DNA of 16,171 bases from Cellulomonas sp. (GTDB lineage: Bacteria; Actinomycetota; Actinomycetes; Actinomycetales; Cellulomonadaceae). Below, one piece after another: positions 7,073-15,000 of the stretch. Below the pieces are notes generated by a model. It worked only from the letters and a program-made list of their open reading frames with translations, had not been told where the DNA came from and did no database searches. The stretch's first letter is position 1. Each line of letters begins with the position of its first letter. Location of the stretch: assembly GCA_027451305.1 (NCBI GenBank), contig DAIDJQ010000230.1, positions 1 to 16,171 of the forward strand. Direction: 5' to 3'. Position numbers and translations under genes: made by a program.

Positions 7073-8176
7073 ATGACGACATCTACCTGGCGCAGACCCG
7101 TCATCGGCGTCGCGTGCTTCGCGCTGGCGCTGACGACGGTGGCGGCGTGCTCGTCCGGCAACGCCAACACGTCCGGCTCCGGCGGCAGCAGCACCACCGC
7201 CGCCACCGGCGCGCCTGCTGCGGCCGCGGGCAAGATCTCGATCGCCTACATCCAGAAGCAGGCTGACCAGACGTACTTCGTCGGTGAGAAGTCCGGCGCA
7301 CAGGCCGAGGCGACCAAGCTCGGCATCAACATCACGTTCTACCCGCTCTCCGACCAGGCCGACGACAGCGCGGCAGTCGACGCGGTGAACCAGGCCATCG
7401 CCAAGAAGGTCAACGGCATCATCATCGTTCCGCCGGACGGAGCCGTCGGCCCCACAGTGAGCCAGCTGGCCAGTGCGGCCGGCATCAAGATGATGTCGTC
7501 CGACGACCAGGTGTGCACCAACAACCCCGACCCGACGAAGTGCGCGGCCGCCTCCCTGCTGCCGCGCGTCGGGTTTGACGGCACCGAGATGGGCACCGAG
7601 GTCGGCAAGGAAGCCGCGGCGCTGTTCAAGCAGTACGGCTGGGCTGCTGCCGACACGGCGGTCGTCTCCTCGTGGGACCCCACGGTGACGGTGTGCACAC
7701 AGCGCATCCAGGGGGCGAAGGCCGCCTTCACCGCGAACGGCGGCTCGGCCGCCAAGATGATCGACCTCAACACTGACAACACGCCGAGCGGCGCGCAGGA
7801 CAAGGCGTCTGCCATGCTCACCGCCAACCAAGGCTTCAAGCACTGGGTGGTCTGGGGCTGCAACGACGAGAACGTCTCCGGTGTCGTCACCGCCATGCAG
7901 AACGCCGGCATCAGCCCCAACGACATCGACGGCGTGGCACTGGGTGGCTACCTCGCGTGCAAGCCCTGGAACGCCAACACCCCGACGGGCATGAAGGCCT
8001 CGCTCTACATCAGTGGTGCGGACGTGGGCACGACCTCCGTCGACGTGATGAACGCCTGGTTGGCCAACGGCAAGCAGCCTGCTCAGCAGACGTTCGCCCC
8101 CACTCACATGATCACTCCGAACAACTGGAAGACCACGATGAGCAGTGGCGACGTGCAGACTTGCGTGGGGTCATAA
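7073..8176 (+). CDS. Sugar-binding lipoprotein of ABC importer, AraF-like
   Basis: 367 residues. ATG 7073 is chosen because GAGAGG (7061-7066) is six bases upstream; the nearer ATG 7067 abuts it. The signal peptide (basic WRR, hydrophobic GVACFALALTTVAAC) ends in a lipobox with Cys26, so the protein is a lipid-anchored extracellular binding protein. A Gly/Ser/Thr/Ala linker leads to a type-I periplasmic-binding fold starting KISIAYIQKQADQTYF. Blocks such as FKHWVVWGCNDENVSGVV and NGIIIVPPD match by eye the remembered layout of L-arabinose-binding protein AraF (KHWLIVGMND..). Ligand may be arabinose or a related pentose/hexose. Odd: six cysteines in the mature domain (148, 157, 208, 263, 296, 364), suggesting disulfides. 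Confidence 0.9.
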   Translation: MTTSTWRRPVIGVACFALALTTVAACSSGNANTSGSGGSSTTAATGAPAAAAGKISIAYIQKQADQTYFVGEKSGAQAEATKLGINITFYPLSDQADDSAAVDAVNQAIAKKVNGIIIVPPDGAVGPTVSQLASAAGIKMMSSDDQVCTNNPDPTKCAAASLLPRVGFDGTEMGTEVGKEAAALFKQYGWAAADTAVVSSWDPTVTVCTQRIQGAKAAFTANGGSAAKMIDLNTDNTPSGAQDKASAMLTANQGFKHWVVWGCNDENVSGVVTAMQNAGISPNDIDGVALGGYLACKPWNANTPTGMKASLYISGADVGTTSVDVMNAWLANGKQPAQQTFAPTHMITPNNWKTTMSSGDVQTCVGS

Positions 8177-8181
8177 GACAC

Positions 8182-9798
8182 ATGAGTGAGATGACGTCTT
8201 TCGAGGCGTCACCGACGCCGCCTGGCCCCGCCCCCGTGGCGGGGCCAGGCGGCGTCGGTGACGCGGTCCCGAGATCAAGCAGCGCCGCAGACGTGCTCAG
8301 CCTCACGGGAGTGACGAAGCGATTTCCCGGTGTCGTAGCTCTCGACAACGTGAGCTTCGAGTTGAAGCCCGGCACCGTGACCGCGCTCGTCGGTGAGAAC
8401 GGAGCAGGCAAGTCGACCCTGCTCAAGGTGCTCGGTGGCGACTACCAGCCCGACGAGGGCGAGATCAGCCTCGGCGGGCGCGTCGTGCGCTTCCGCACTC
8501 CGGCCGACGCCCACGCCGCCGGGGTGCGCGTCATCGCGCAGGAGCCCGACATCGTGCCCTACACCACGGTGGCCGAGAACATCTACGTCGGCGACCTCCC
8601 CAACCGAGGTCGCTGGTTGAAGAGCAACGAGCTCTATCGGCGTGCTGCAGCGGACCTTCGGCGCGTCGGCTTCGACTCCGTGCTGCGCCCCACGCAGATC
8701 GGCACCAGCCTCACTGCGGCCCAACGCCAGCTCGTGGAGATCATGCGGACCATGGTGAGCGACGCGGCCGTCATCGCGTTCGACGAGCCGACGTCCTCAC
8801 TGTCCGACCACGAGGTCAACCTGCTCTTCGGGCTCATCCGGCGCCTGCGCGCGGAGGGCAAAGCCATCGCCTACGTCTCCCACCGCCTGGCCGAGGTCTT
8901 CGAGATCGCCGACGAGGTCGTCATCCTCCGCGACGGGAAGACCGTCGCCCAGAAGCCGATGTCCGAGGTCGACAACGCCTCACTCATCCGGCTGATGGTG
9001 GGCCGTGACCTGTCACAGGTGTTCGACCACAAGTCTTCGGCGACCGACACGGTCGTGCTGGGCGTCGAGCACGTCACCTCGCCCGATGTTCGCGACATCT
9101 CGCTGCAGGTCCACGCGGGCGAGATCGTCGCGTTGGCGGGACTCGTCGGCGCGGGGCGCAGCGAACTGGCAGGTGCGATCGTCGGCGACCTGCCCATCAT
9201 CTCCGGGAGCGTCGCCGTGGAAGGGCGGCGAATCCACCTGCGCGAGCCCTCGAGCACGATCCGCGCCGGTGTCGGTTATGCTCCCGAAGAGCGCAAGAAG
9301 GATGCCCTGTTCATGTTGCGGTCGATCAGGGACAATGCAACGCTCGTCATCCTCAAGAACCTGACGCGTCTGAGGTTCATCGATTTCGCCAAGGAGAAGT
9401 CGGTCGGGTCCGAGTATCTCGCTCGACTCCGTGTGCGCACACCGTCCTACGACCGTCTTGTCGCCACCCTGAGTGGCGGCAACCAGCAGAAGGTCGTCCT
9501 CGCCCGGTGGCTGGCGGCGCGGCCCAAGGTTCTTGTGCTCGACGAGCCCACTCGTGGGATCGACGTCGGGGCCAAGGCCGAGATCTACGAGATCATGGAA
9601 ACGCTGGCGGCTTCCGGGGTCGGCATTCTCATGATTTCCTCAGAGCTGCCGGAGATTCTCGGCATCGCCGATCGCATCATCGTGATGCAGAACGGCCATC
9701 TTACCGGCGAGCTGAGCCGCGAAGAAGCGACCGAAGAGAAAATCCTCGCATTGGCGATGGCTGATGACCTGGCGAAAGACAAGAAGGGGACGAAATGA
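8182..9798 (+). CDS. Sugar ABC importer ATPase, two-domain AraG/RbsA/MglA type
   Basis: 538 residues from ATG 8182, which is five bases after the lipoprotein stop and has only a weak GGGG upstream. Domain 1: Walker A GENGAGKST (71-79), signature SLTAAQRQ (176-183; the usual degenerate form in this family), Walker B Asp201-Glu202 in FDEPTSSL. Domain 2: degenerate Walker A GLVGAGRSE (320-328), signature LSGGNQQ (430-436), Walker B Asp454-Glu455 in LDEPTRGIDVG. One good and one degenerate Walker A is normal for this class. Homologues begin almost at LSLTGVTKRFPG. The first ~37 codons here are largely a giant hairpin, so GTG 8293 is a serious alternative start (501 residues, close to the usual ~500). 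It energises the permease whose ATG overlaps its stop. Confidence 0.95.
   Translation: MSEMTSFEASPTPPGPAPVAGPGGVGDAVPRSSSAADVLSLTGVTKRFPGVVALDNVSFELKPGTVTALVGENGAGKSTLLKVLGGDYQPDEGEISLGGRVVRFRTPADAHAAGVRVIAQEPDIVPYTTVAENIYVGDLPNRGRWLKSNELYRRAAADLRRVGFDSVLRPTQIGTSLTAAQRQLVEIMRTMVSDAAVIAFDEPTSSLSDHEVNLLFGLIRRLRAEGKAIAYVSHRLAEVFEIADEVVILRDGKTVAQKPMSEVDNASLIRLMVGRDLSQVFDHKSSATDTVVLGVEHVTSPDVRDISLQVHAGEIVALAGLVGAGRSELAGAIVGDLPIISGSVAVEGRRIHLREPSSTIRAGVGYAPEERKKDALFMLRSIRDNATLVILKNLTRLRFIDFAKEKSVGSEYLARLRVRTPSYDRLVATLSGGNQQKVVLARWLAARPKVLVLDEPTRGIDVGAKAEIYEIMETLAASGVGILMISSELPEILGIADRIIVMQNGHLTGELSREEATEEKILALAMADDLAKDKKGTK
8206..8264 (+). repeat. 27-bp perfect stem-loop after the binding-protein gene
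   Basis: Arms 8206-8232 and 8238-8264 are perfectly complementary over 27 bp, with the five-base loop CCCGT. The hairpin begins 30 bases after the lipoprotein stop. In sugar ABC operons a stem-loop after the binding-protein gene often ends or protects most transcripts, giving more binding protein than ATPase and permease; that role is inferred. Here the stem overlaps the apparent ATPase N-terminus, where it encodes a Pro/Gly/Ala mirror-like peptide (TPPGPAPVAGPGGVGDA). Confidence 0.88.
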
Positions 9799-10832
9799 GC
9801 GTCGTGGCGCCTGAAACATATCGGGAGGGCGGCTCTCCGGCGGCTCACCGCGAGTCAAAGGTCGGCGAGGTCTTTCGCCGGCCCGGATTCCTGCAGAACG
9901 TTGTGCTCCTCGGTGTGCTCATGGTCGTGGCCGTCCTCTTCGAGATCCTCAACCACAACTACCTGAGCTCGGACAGCCTGCGGGCCATCGCCCTCGCGGT
10001 GGCACCCATCGGCGTGATGTCCGCGGGGCAGACGTTGGTCGTCCTCCTCGGCGCGATGGACATCTCCGTCGGCGCACAGGCCGGGGTCGCGTCCTGCATC
10101 TCTGCGATGGCGTTCACCGCGTGGGGCAATGCTCTGGGCTCCATGGTCGTGGCGATCCTGCTGGGCATCGTCATCGGATTCCTCAATGGCGTCATCATCG
10201 TGTACGGCCGGATCAACCCGATCGTCGCGACCCTCGGCGGCCTCGCGTTGTACAAGGGCGTCGCGCAGGTCTTGACGAACGGATCCGCCATCGGGTTCGT
10301 CGCGGCGAACAACTTCTACAAGGCGATCGGCCGCGGGGTCTTCCTGGGGGTTCCGATCGCAGCATGGATCTTCGTCGTCGTCGCCGCACTCTTCTGGATC
10401 TTCCTCAACCGGACGGACATGGGGCGCAATGTGTATGCCGTCGGCGGCAACGACATGGCGGCGCGCCTGGCCGGCATCAACACGAATAAGTACATCATCG
10501 CCGCCTACACGGTCGTCGGCGTCTGCGGCGGCATCGCCGGCATCATGTACACGGCGAAGACCGGCTCCGGTTCTCCCACGGTAGCGACGGCTGGATACGA
10601 GCTCCAGACGGTCACCGCCGTCGCCCTCGGCGGGGCGGTGATGACCGGAGGCAAGGGCGGGATCGGCGCCACCGTGATCGCGATCGTTCTTGTCGGAGCC
10701 CTGAACAATGGTCTCACGTCGGTCAATGTCAGCCTCTTCTGGCAGAACATCGCGCAGGGTCTCATGCTCATCGCAGCCGTCATCATCCAGAAGGCACGCA
10801 GCGGCGAACGCCGGATCGGTCTTCCCACCTGA
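9795..10832 (+). CDS. Sugar ABC importer permease, AraH/RbsC type
   Basis: 345 residues; ATG 9795 overlaps the ATPase stop (ATGA) and has AAGGGGA four bases before it. A polar N-terminus (~1-30) precedes about nine or ten hydrophobic helices. Family marks of the branched-chain/ribose permease group are clear: SAGQTLVVLLGAMDISVG in the third helix region, GRINPIVATLGGLALYKG, and the cytoplasmic coupling loop NRTDMGRNVYAVGGN followed by AARLAGI, then ALGGAVMTGGKGG near the end. With a single permease gene the channel would be a homodimer served by the double ATPase. Followed closely by a strong hairpin, so this is the last gene of the transporter operon. Confidence 0.95.
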   Translation: MSVVAPETYREGGSPAAHRESKVGEVFRRPGFLQNVVLLGVLMVVAVLFEILNHNYLSSDSLRAIALAVAPIGVMSAGQTLVVLLGAMDISVGAQAGVASCISAMAFTAWGNALGSMVVAILLGIVIGFLNGVIIVYGRINPIVATLGGLALYKGVAQVLTNGSAIGFVAANNFYKAIGRGVFLGVPIAAWIFVVVAALFWIFLNRTDMGRNVYAVGGNDMAARLAGINTNKYIIAAYTVVGVCGGIAGIMYTAKTGSGSPTVATAGYELQTVTAVALGGAVMTGGKGGIGATVIAIVLVGALNNGLTSVNVSLFWQNIAQGLMLIAAVIIQKARSGERRIGLPT

Positions 10833-10840
10833 GGACTGGG

Positions 10841-10883
10841 CGGGGGCTGCTTCACTGGCGCCGGCCGTGGGAAGCAGCCCCCG
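10841..10883. terminator. Strong hairpin terminator after the permease gene
   Basis: CGGGGGCTGCTTC (10841-10853) and GAAGCAGCCCCCG (10871-10883) pair perfectly over 13 bp around a 17-base loop, eight bases after the permease stop. The next gene converges from the right, so the element may serve both strands. The following 10884-11084 shows no gene. Confidence 0.8.
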
Positions 10884-11084
10884 GGCGCGTGACGGGAACG
10901 TGCCGGTACCGCCGGGCAGGAAGGCAGCGAGCCTGTCGTGCTGCAGGATCCGGCGTTCGCGGCAGAAGACCCGGGGTGTCGCGAGCCGCAGCGCACGAGT
11001 CTCGGCGGTCGTCCGGTCCTGCGCAGCTGCTCGACCCGACCGGCACCCGCGGGTTCCCCGCCGGGCTCGACAACGGGATCGCAG

Positions 11085-11951
11085 TCAGCCCTTGACCGCT
11101 TGCCGGTATGCCGACGGGCTGGTGCCGTGGACGGCGTGGAACTGTCGCGAGAAGTAGAACGCGTCGTCGTACCCGACCGCGCGCGCGATGTGAGACACCT
11201 GTTCGTCGGTGGTATCCAGCAGCACGCGGGCTCGCGTCATGCGCAGGCTCGTCTGGTACTGGAGCACGCCATAGCCGGTGGCTCGGCGGAAGAGGGCGGC
11301 GAAGTGCGAAGGCGACAGGTTCGCCATCGCGGCCAGGTCGGCGACCGAGGTGCGCGTGGCGAGATTGCCCTGGAGGAACGCGATGGCCGTCCGGATCGGG
11401 TCCGCTCGGTCACGCGTGTGTCGCTGCTCCGGTGTCAGCAGCGCGAGCACGTGCCAGGCGGCGCCAGACGCACCGATGAGTGCGCCGAAGGAGTCGTCGT
11501 GCTCGAGGTGCGACAGCACCTCGTCGATGAGGCTGGTGAACCGGAAGAGATCGCTCACCCAGACCGGCCCGCAGGGCGCGTCGAGCCCGGCGGCCCGCAG
11601 CAGGGGCAGCACGCTGCTACCGACGACGTGGAGCCACCAGATCGTCCAGGGTCGCGTGCCACTGGCCCCGTACGAGTGCGCCAGTCGCGGTGGGATGACA
11701 AGAACCTGACCCGCCTCCACGGCATAGCGCTCACCGCCCGTCCGGTACCACCCCTCGCCCTCCGCGCACACGATGACGATGGCCTGGTCCACCCCTGGGG
11801 ATCGTGTCCGTTGGTGCTGAGCAGCATGGGGGAACATGCCGCAGTCCGTGACGAGGAGCTGTGCCGCACCCGGCCGTGCGAGCGACTCGGCGATGAGTGG
11901 CCGCGCCAGCACCCGCAGCCGCTGCCCGGGGAACCCCTCTGCCTTGCCCAT
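11085..11951 (-). CDS. AraC-family transcriptional regulator
   Basis: 288 residues, a usual length. ATG at 11951-11949. The N-terminal half (~1-150) is an AraC-type cupin: RSPGVDQAIVIVCAEGEGWYR, the turn VEAGQVLVIPPRLAHSYGA and WTIWWLHVVG. The C-terminal ~190-288 holds the two helix-turn-helix units: TSVADLAAMANLSPSHFAALFRRATG and ISHIARAVGYDDAFYFSRQFHAVHG-like text, ending GTSPSAYRQ. The cupin should bind a sugar. It lies tail-to-tail with the importer operon and back-to-back with the DUF5107 gene, so both are candidate targets. Its own start has only GGGG close upstream, and a 12-bp palindrome lies 8 bases before it, which fits autoregulation. Confidence 0.95.
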   Translation of the reverse strand: MGKAEGFPGQRLRVLARPLIAESLARPGAAQLLVTDCGMFPHAAQHQRTRSPGVDQAIVIVCAEGEGWYRTGGERYAVEAGQVLVIPPRLAHSYGASGTRPWTIWWLHVVGSSVLPLLRAAGLDAPCGPVWVSDLFRFTSLIDEVLSHLEHDDSFGALIGASGAAWHVLALLTPEQRHTRDRADPIRTAIAFLQGNLATRTSVADLAAMANLSPSHFAALFRRATGYGVLQYQTSLRMTRARVLLDTTDEQVSHIARAVGYDDAFYFSRQFHAVHGTSPSAYRQAVKG

Positions 11952-11959
11952 GACCCCAT

Positions 11960-11971
11960 CTTGACGTCAAG
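11960..11971. promoter_or_regulatory. 12-bp palindrome in the divergent promoter region
   Basis: CTTGACGTCAAG is a perfect 12-bp palindrome 8 bases upstream of the AraC-family gene start, in the 111-base divergent gap. It is AT-richer than its surroundings. Palindromes suit LacI- or GntR-type dimers more than AraC proteins, which usually use direct repeats. Operator role is inferred. Confidence 0.4.
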
Positions 11972-11993
11972 GTCGCCCGAACGAGCGGAGAAC

Positions 11994-12036
11994 GCGGGAA
12001 TGTCCAGGCCGGGCCGAGGAACCGGCATGTTCCCGC
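11994..12036. promoter_or_regulatory. Inverted repeat and paired ATGT elements upstream of the DUF5107 gene
   Basis: GCGGGAA (11994-12000) and TTCCCGC (12030-12036) form an inverted repeat with a 29-base spacer. Within it, GGAATGTCC and GGCATGTTCC carry ATGT at 12000-12003 and 12027-12030, 27 bases apart in the same orientation. This resembles a direct-repeat activator site placed just upstream of the -10 box. Inference only. Confidence 0.35.
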
Positions 12037-12050
12037 CCGCGCATCACTCC

Positions 12051-12056
12051 TAGTCT
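12051..12056 (+). promoter_or_regulatory. Probable -10 box giving a leaderless transcript of the DUF5107 gene
   Basis: TAGTCT matches the actinobacterial -10 pattern TAnnnT. It ends six bases before the ATG at 12063, so transcription would begin at or next to the A of the start codon. No Shine-Dalgarno is present in the upstream bases, which agrees with a leaderless mRNA. No clear -35 is seen, as expected of an activated promoter. Confidence 0.5.
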
Positions 12057-12062
12057 CGGCGC

Positions 12063-15000
12063 ATGCCCAGCGACGGATCCCGGATCGTGCTGCCGGCAGT
12101 ACCGTCGGAGCAGGCCGGGGCCGCGGTCGCGGCGTGGCACGAGCCCGTGGTGATCGACACCTACGATCCCGCACCGCCCGATCCGTACCCGGCGTACCTC
12201 GAGCGGCGCGTGTACCAGGGCTCGTCCGGCCAGGTGTACCCGCTACCGTTCTTCGAGAAGATCAGCCACACGAAGCGCCCGCAGGTGTGGCAGGCGATCC
12301 ACCTGGAGAATGCCTGGGTGCGGCTGATGATCCTGCCGGAGCTCGGCGGGCGCATCCAGGTCGCGGTCGACAAGACGAACGGCTACGACTTCTTCTATCG
12401 CAACAACGTCATCAAGCCCGCGCTCGTCGGCCTGGCCGGTCCGTGGGTGTCCGGCGGCGTCGAGTTCAACTGGCCGCAGCACCACCGGCCGGCCACCTTC
12501 CTGCCCATGGACTGGACGATCGAGCGGGAGTCGGACGGGGCCGTCACCGTGTGGTGCTCAGATCACGACCCGTTCGCGCGCATGAAGGGCGCCCACGGCA
12601 TCCGGCTGCGGCCGGACTCGAACGTCGTCGAGGTGCGCGTGCGAGTCTTCAACCGCAGCGAGGACGTCCAGACGTTCCTGTGGTGGTCCAACGTTGCGGT
12701 CGCGGTCAACGACGACTATCAGTCGTTCTTCCCGACCGACGTGCACTGGGTCGCCGACCACGCCAAGCGCGCGACGGCGACCTACCCACGCGTGGATGGC
12801 CGCTACTACGGGGTCGACTACCCGTCGCGCGTGGACGGCGACCGGCCGGACGGCGACCGCATCGACTGGTACCGCAACATCCCGGTACCGACGTCGTACA
12901 TGGTGGTCGAGACGCAGGACGACTTCTTCGGCGGCTACGACCACGGCCGGGAAGCGGGCTTCGTGCACTGGGCCGATCACCGGTTCGTGCCGGGCAAGAA
13001 GCAGTGGACGTGGGGCAACGCCCCGTTCGGCTGGGCGTGGGACCGCCAGCTCACTGACTCCGACGGGCCGTACGTCGAGCTCATGGCAGGCGCCTTCACC
13101 GACAACCAGCCGGACTTCTCGTTCCTCGCCCCCGGCGAGACCAAGGCGTTCTCCCAGTTCTGGTACCCCATCCGAAAGATCGGCCCGGCGCAACAGGCGA
13201 CGCTCGACGCCGCGCTCGCGTTCCGAGCCGAGCCGGGGGCGGAGAGCACCAGGGTGCGTGTCGGGGTGGCGGTGACGACGCCGCGCGCCGGTGTGCTGTT
13301 GCAGGTGCTCGACGAAGCCGGCGCCGTGCTGGTGTCCGAGTGTTGCGACGTGTCGCCGGGCGAGCCGGCGGTCGTCGCGGCTGTGCTCCCCGGTCGGCGC
13401 GAGGAGCACCGGCTGAGGGGGCGGGTGGTACACGACGGGCGGGTGCTCGTCGCCTGGAGTCCGGCGCCACCGGCGCCGGACCGACCGGCCCCCGCGGCCG
13501 TTACCGCGCTGCCCGAGCCCGGGGAGGTGGCGAGCGTCGAGGAGCTCTACCTCGCCGCCCTTCACCTGGTGCAGTACCGCCACGCGACCCGTTCGCCCGA
13601 GCCGTACCTGCTCGAGGCGCTGCGCCGCGACCCGGCGGACTCGCGATCGGCGGTGCTGCTGGCGACGCTGCGCTACCGGGCGGGTCGATACGACGAGTCC
13701 GAGCGGCTGGTTGCCGCGGCCGTGCACCGGCTGACGGCCCACAACCCCAACCCTTATGACGGGGAGGCGCACTACCGGCTCGGCCTGGCACGGCTGCGGC
13801 TCGGCCGCCCGGAGGCAGCTCGCGACGCCTTCGCGAAGGCCGCGTGGAACGCCGCCTGGCGCACCCCGGCGCTCGTCCAGCTCGCGCGCCTCGACGTCCG
13901 GGACGGGCAGTGGGCGCTTGCGGTGGCCCGGCTCGACGCCGCGCTAGCCACCGACCGAGACAACCTGCAGGCCCAGGACCTGCTCGTCGTCGCGCTGCGC
14001 GCCGCCGGGCGGGTCGAGGAGGCGGATGCCCTGCTCGCCGCGCACCTGGCGGCCGAGCCGCTCGACTGGTGGGCCGTGGACCTCGCCGGCAAGGACCTGC
14101 AGACCGACGCGCAGACGTGTCTCGACGTCGCCTACGAGTACCTCGCCGCTGGCCTGTGGGACGACGCCGCCCGGGTGGCGGCCGTCGCCGCCCTGCGACA
14201 GTCGACGCAGCCGTTCCTCGGCGCGAACGACGCCGGCCCACTGGCGCACTACTGCCGCGCACGGGCGCTCACGGAACTGGGCGACGCGCACGGCTCGCGC
14301 GAGGCGCTGCGGCTGGCGCGCACGTGCAAGGCGGCGAACTGCCTGCCCGGCCGCCTGGAGGACGTCGACCTGCTGACGTGGTCCCTGGCGGCCGACCACG
14401 ACGACGCGCGCGCGCACGCTCTGCTCGGCCACTGGCTGTACTTCCGGCAACGCCCTGCGGACGCCCAGGAGCACTGGCTCGCCGCGGTTCGGCTCGATCC
14501 GGCGGACGCCGTGTCGTGGCGGAACCTCGCAGTCGCCGCCTACAACGTCGACCGGGACGCGGACGCCGCGGACGAGTGCTACGAGCGTGCCTTGGCTGTG
14601 CGGCCGCTCGACGCGAAGCTCTGGTATGAGCGCGACCAGCTGGCGAAGCGACGCCGCGTCCCGCCGGAGCGGCGGCTCGCTGAGCTGGCCCGGCACCCCG
14701 AGATCGTCGGGCAGCGCGACGATCTCAGCGTGGAGTGGGCGGACTTGCTGACTCTTACGGACCGCGCCGACGAGGCGCTCGGCGTGCTCGCCAGCCGGCA
14801 GTTCGGCCCCTGGGAGGGCGGCGAGGGCAAAGTGCTCGCCGCGTGGGACGCAGCGCACCTCGCACTGGCACGCAAGGAGATGGCGGCCGGCCGGCCGGCG
14901 CGGGCGGCGGACCTGCTGCGCGCCGCGCTCGACGTTCCGCACCACCTCGGCGAGGACCGGCACACGCTCGGGAACTATGCCGACCTGTGGGTGACGCTCG

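Noticed and set aside
10938..12053. 371-codon plus-strand open frame
   Set aside because: It is antisense to the AraC-family gene, which has clear domain motifs; the plus-strand product is Arg-rich and has none.
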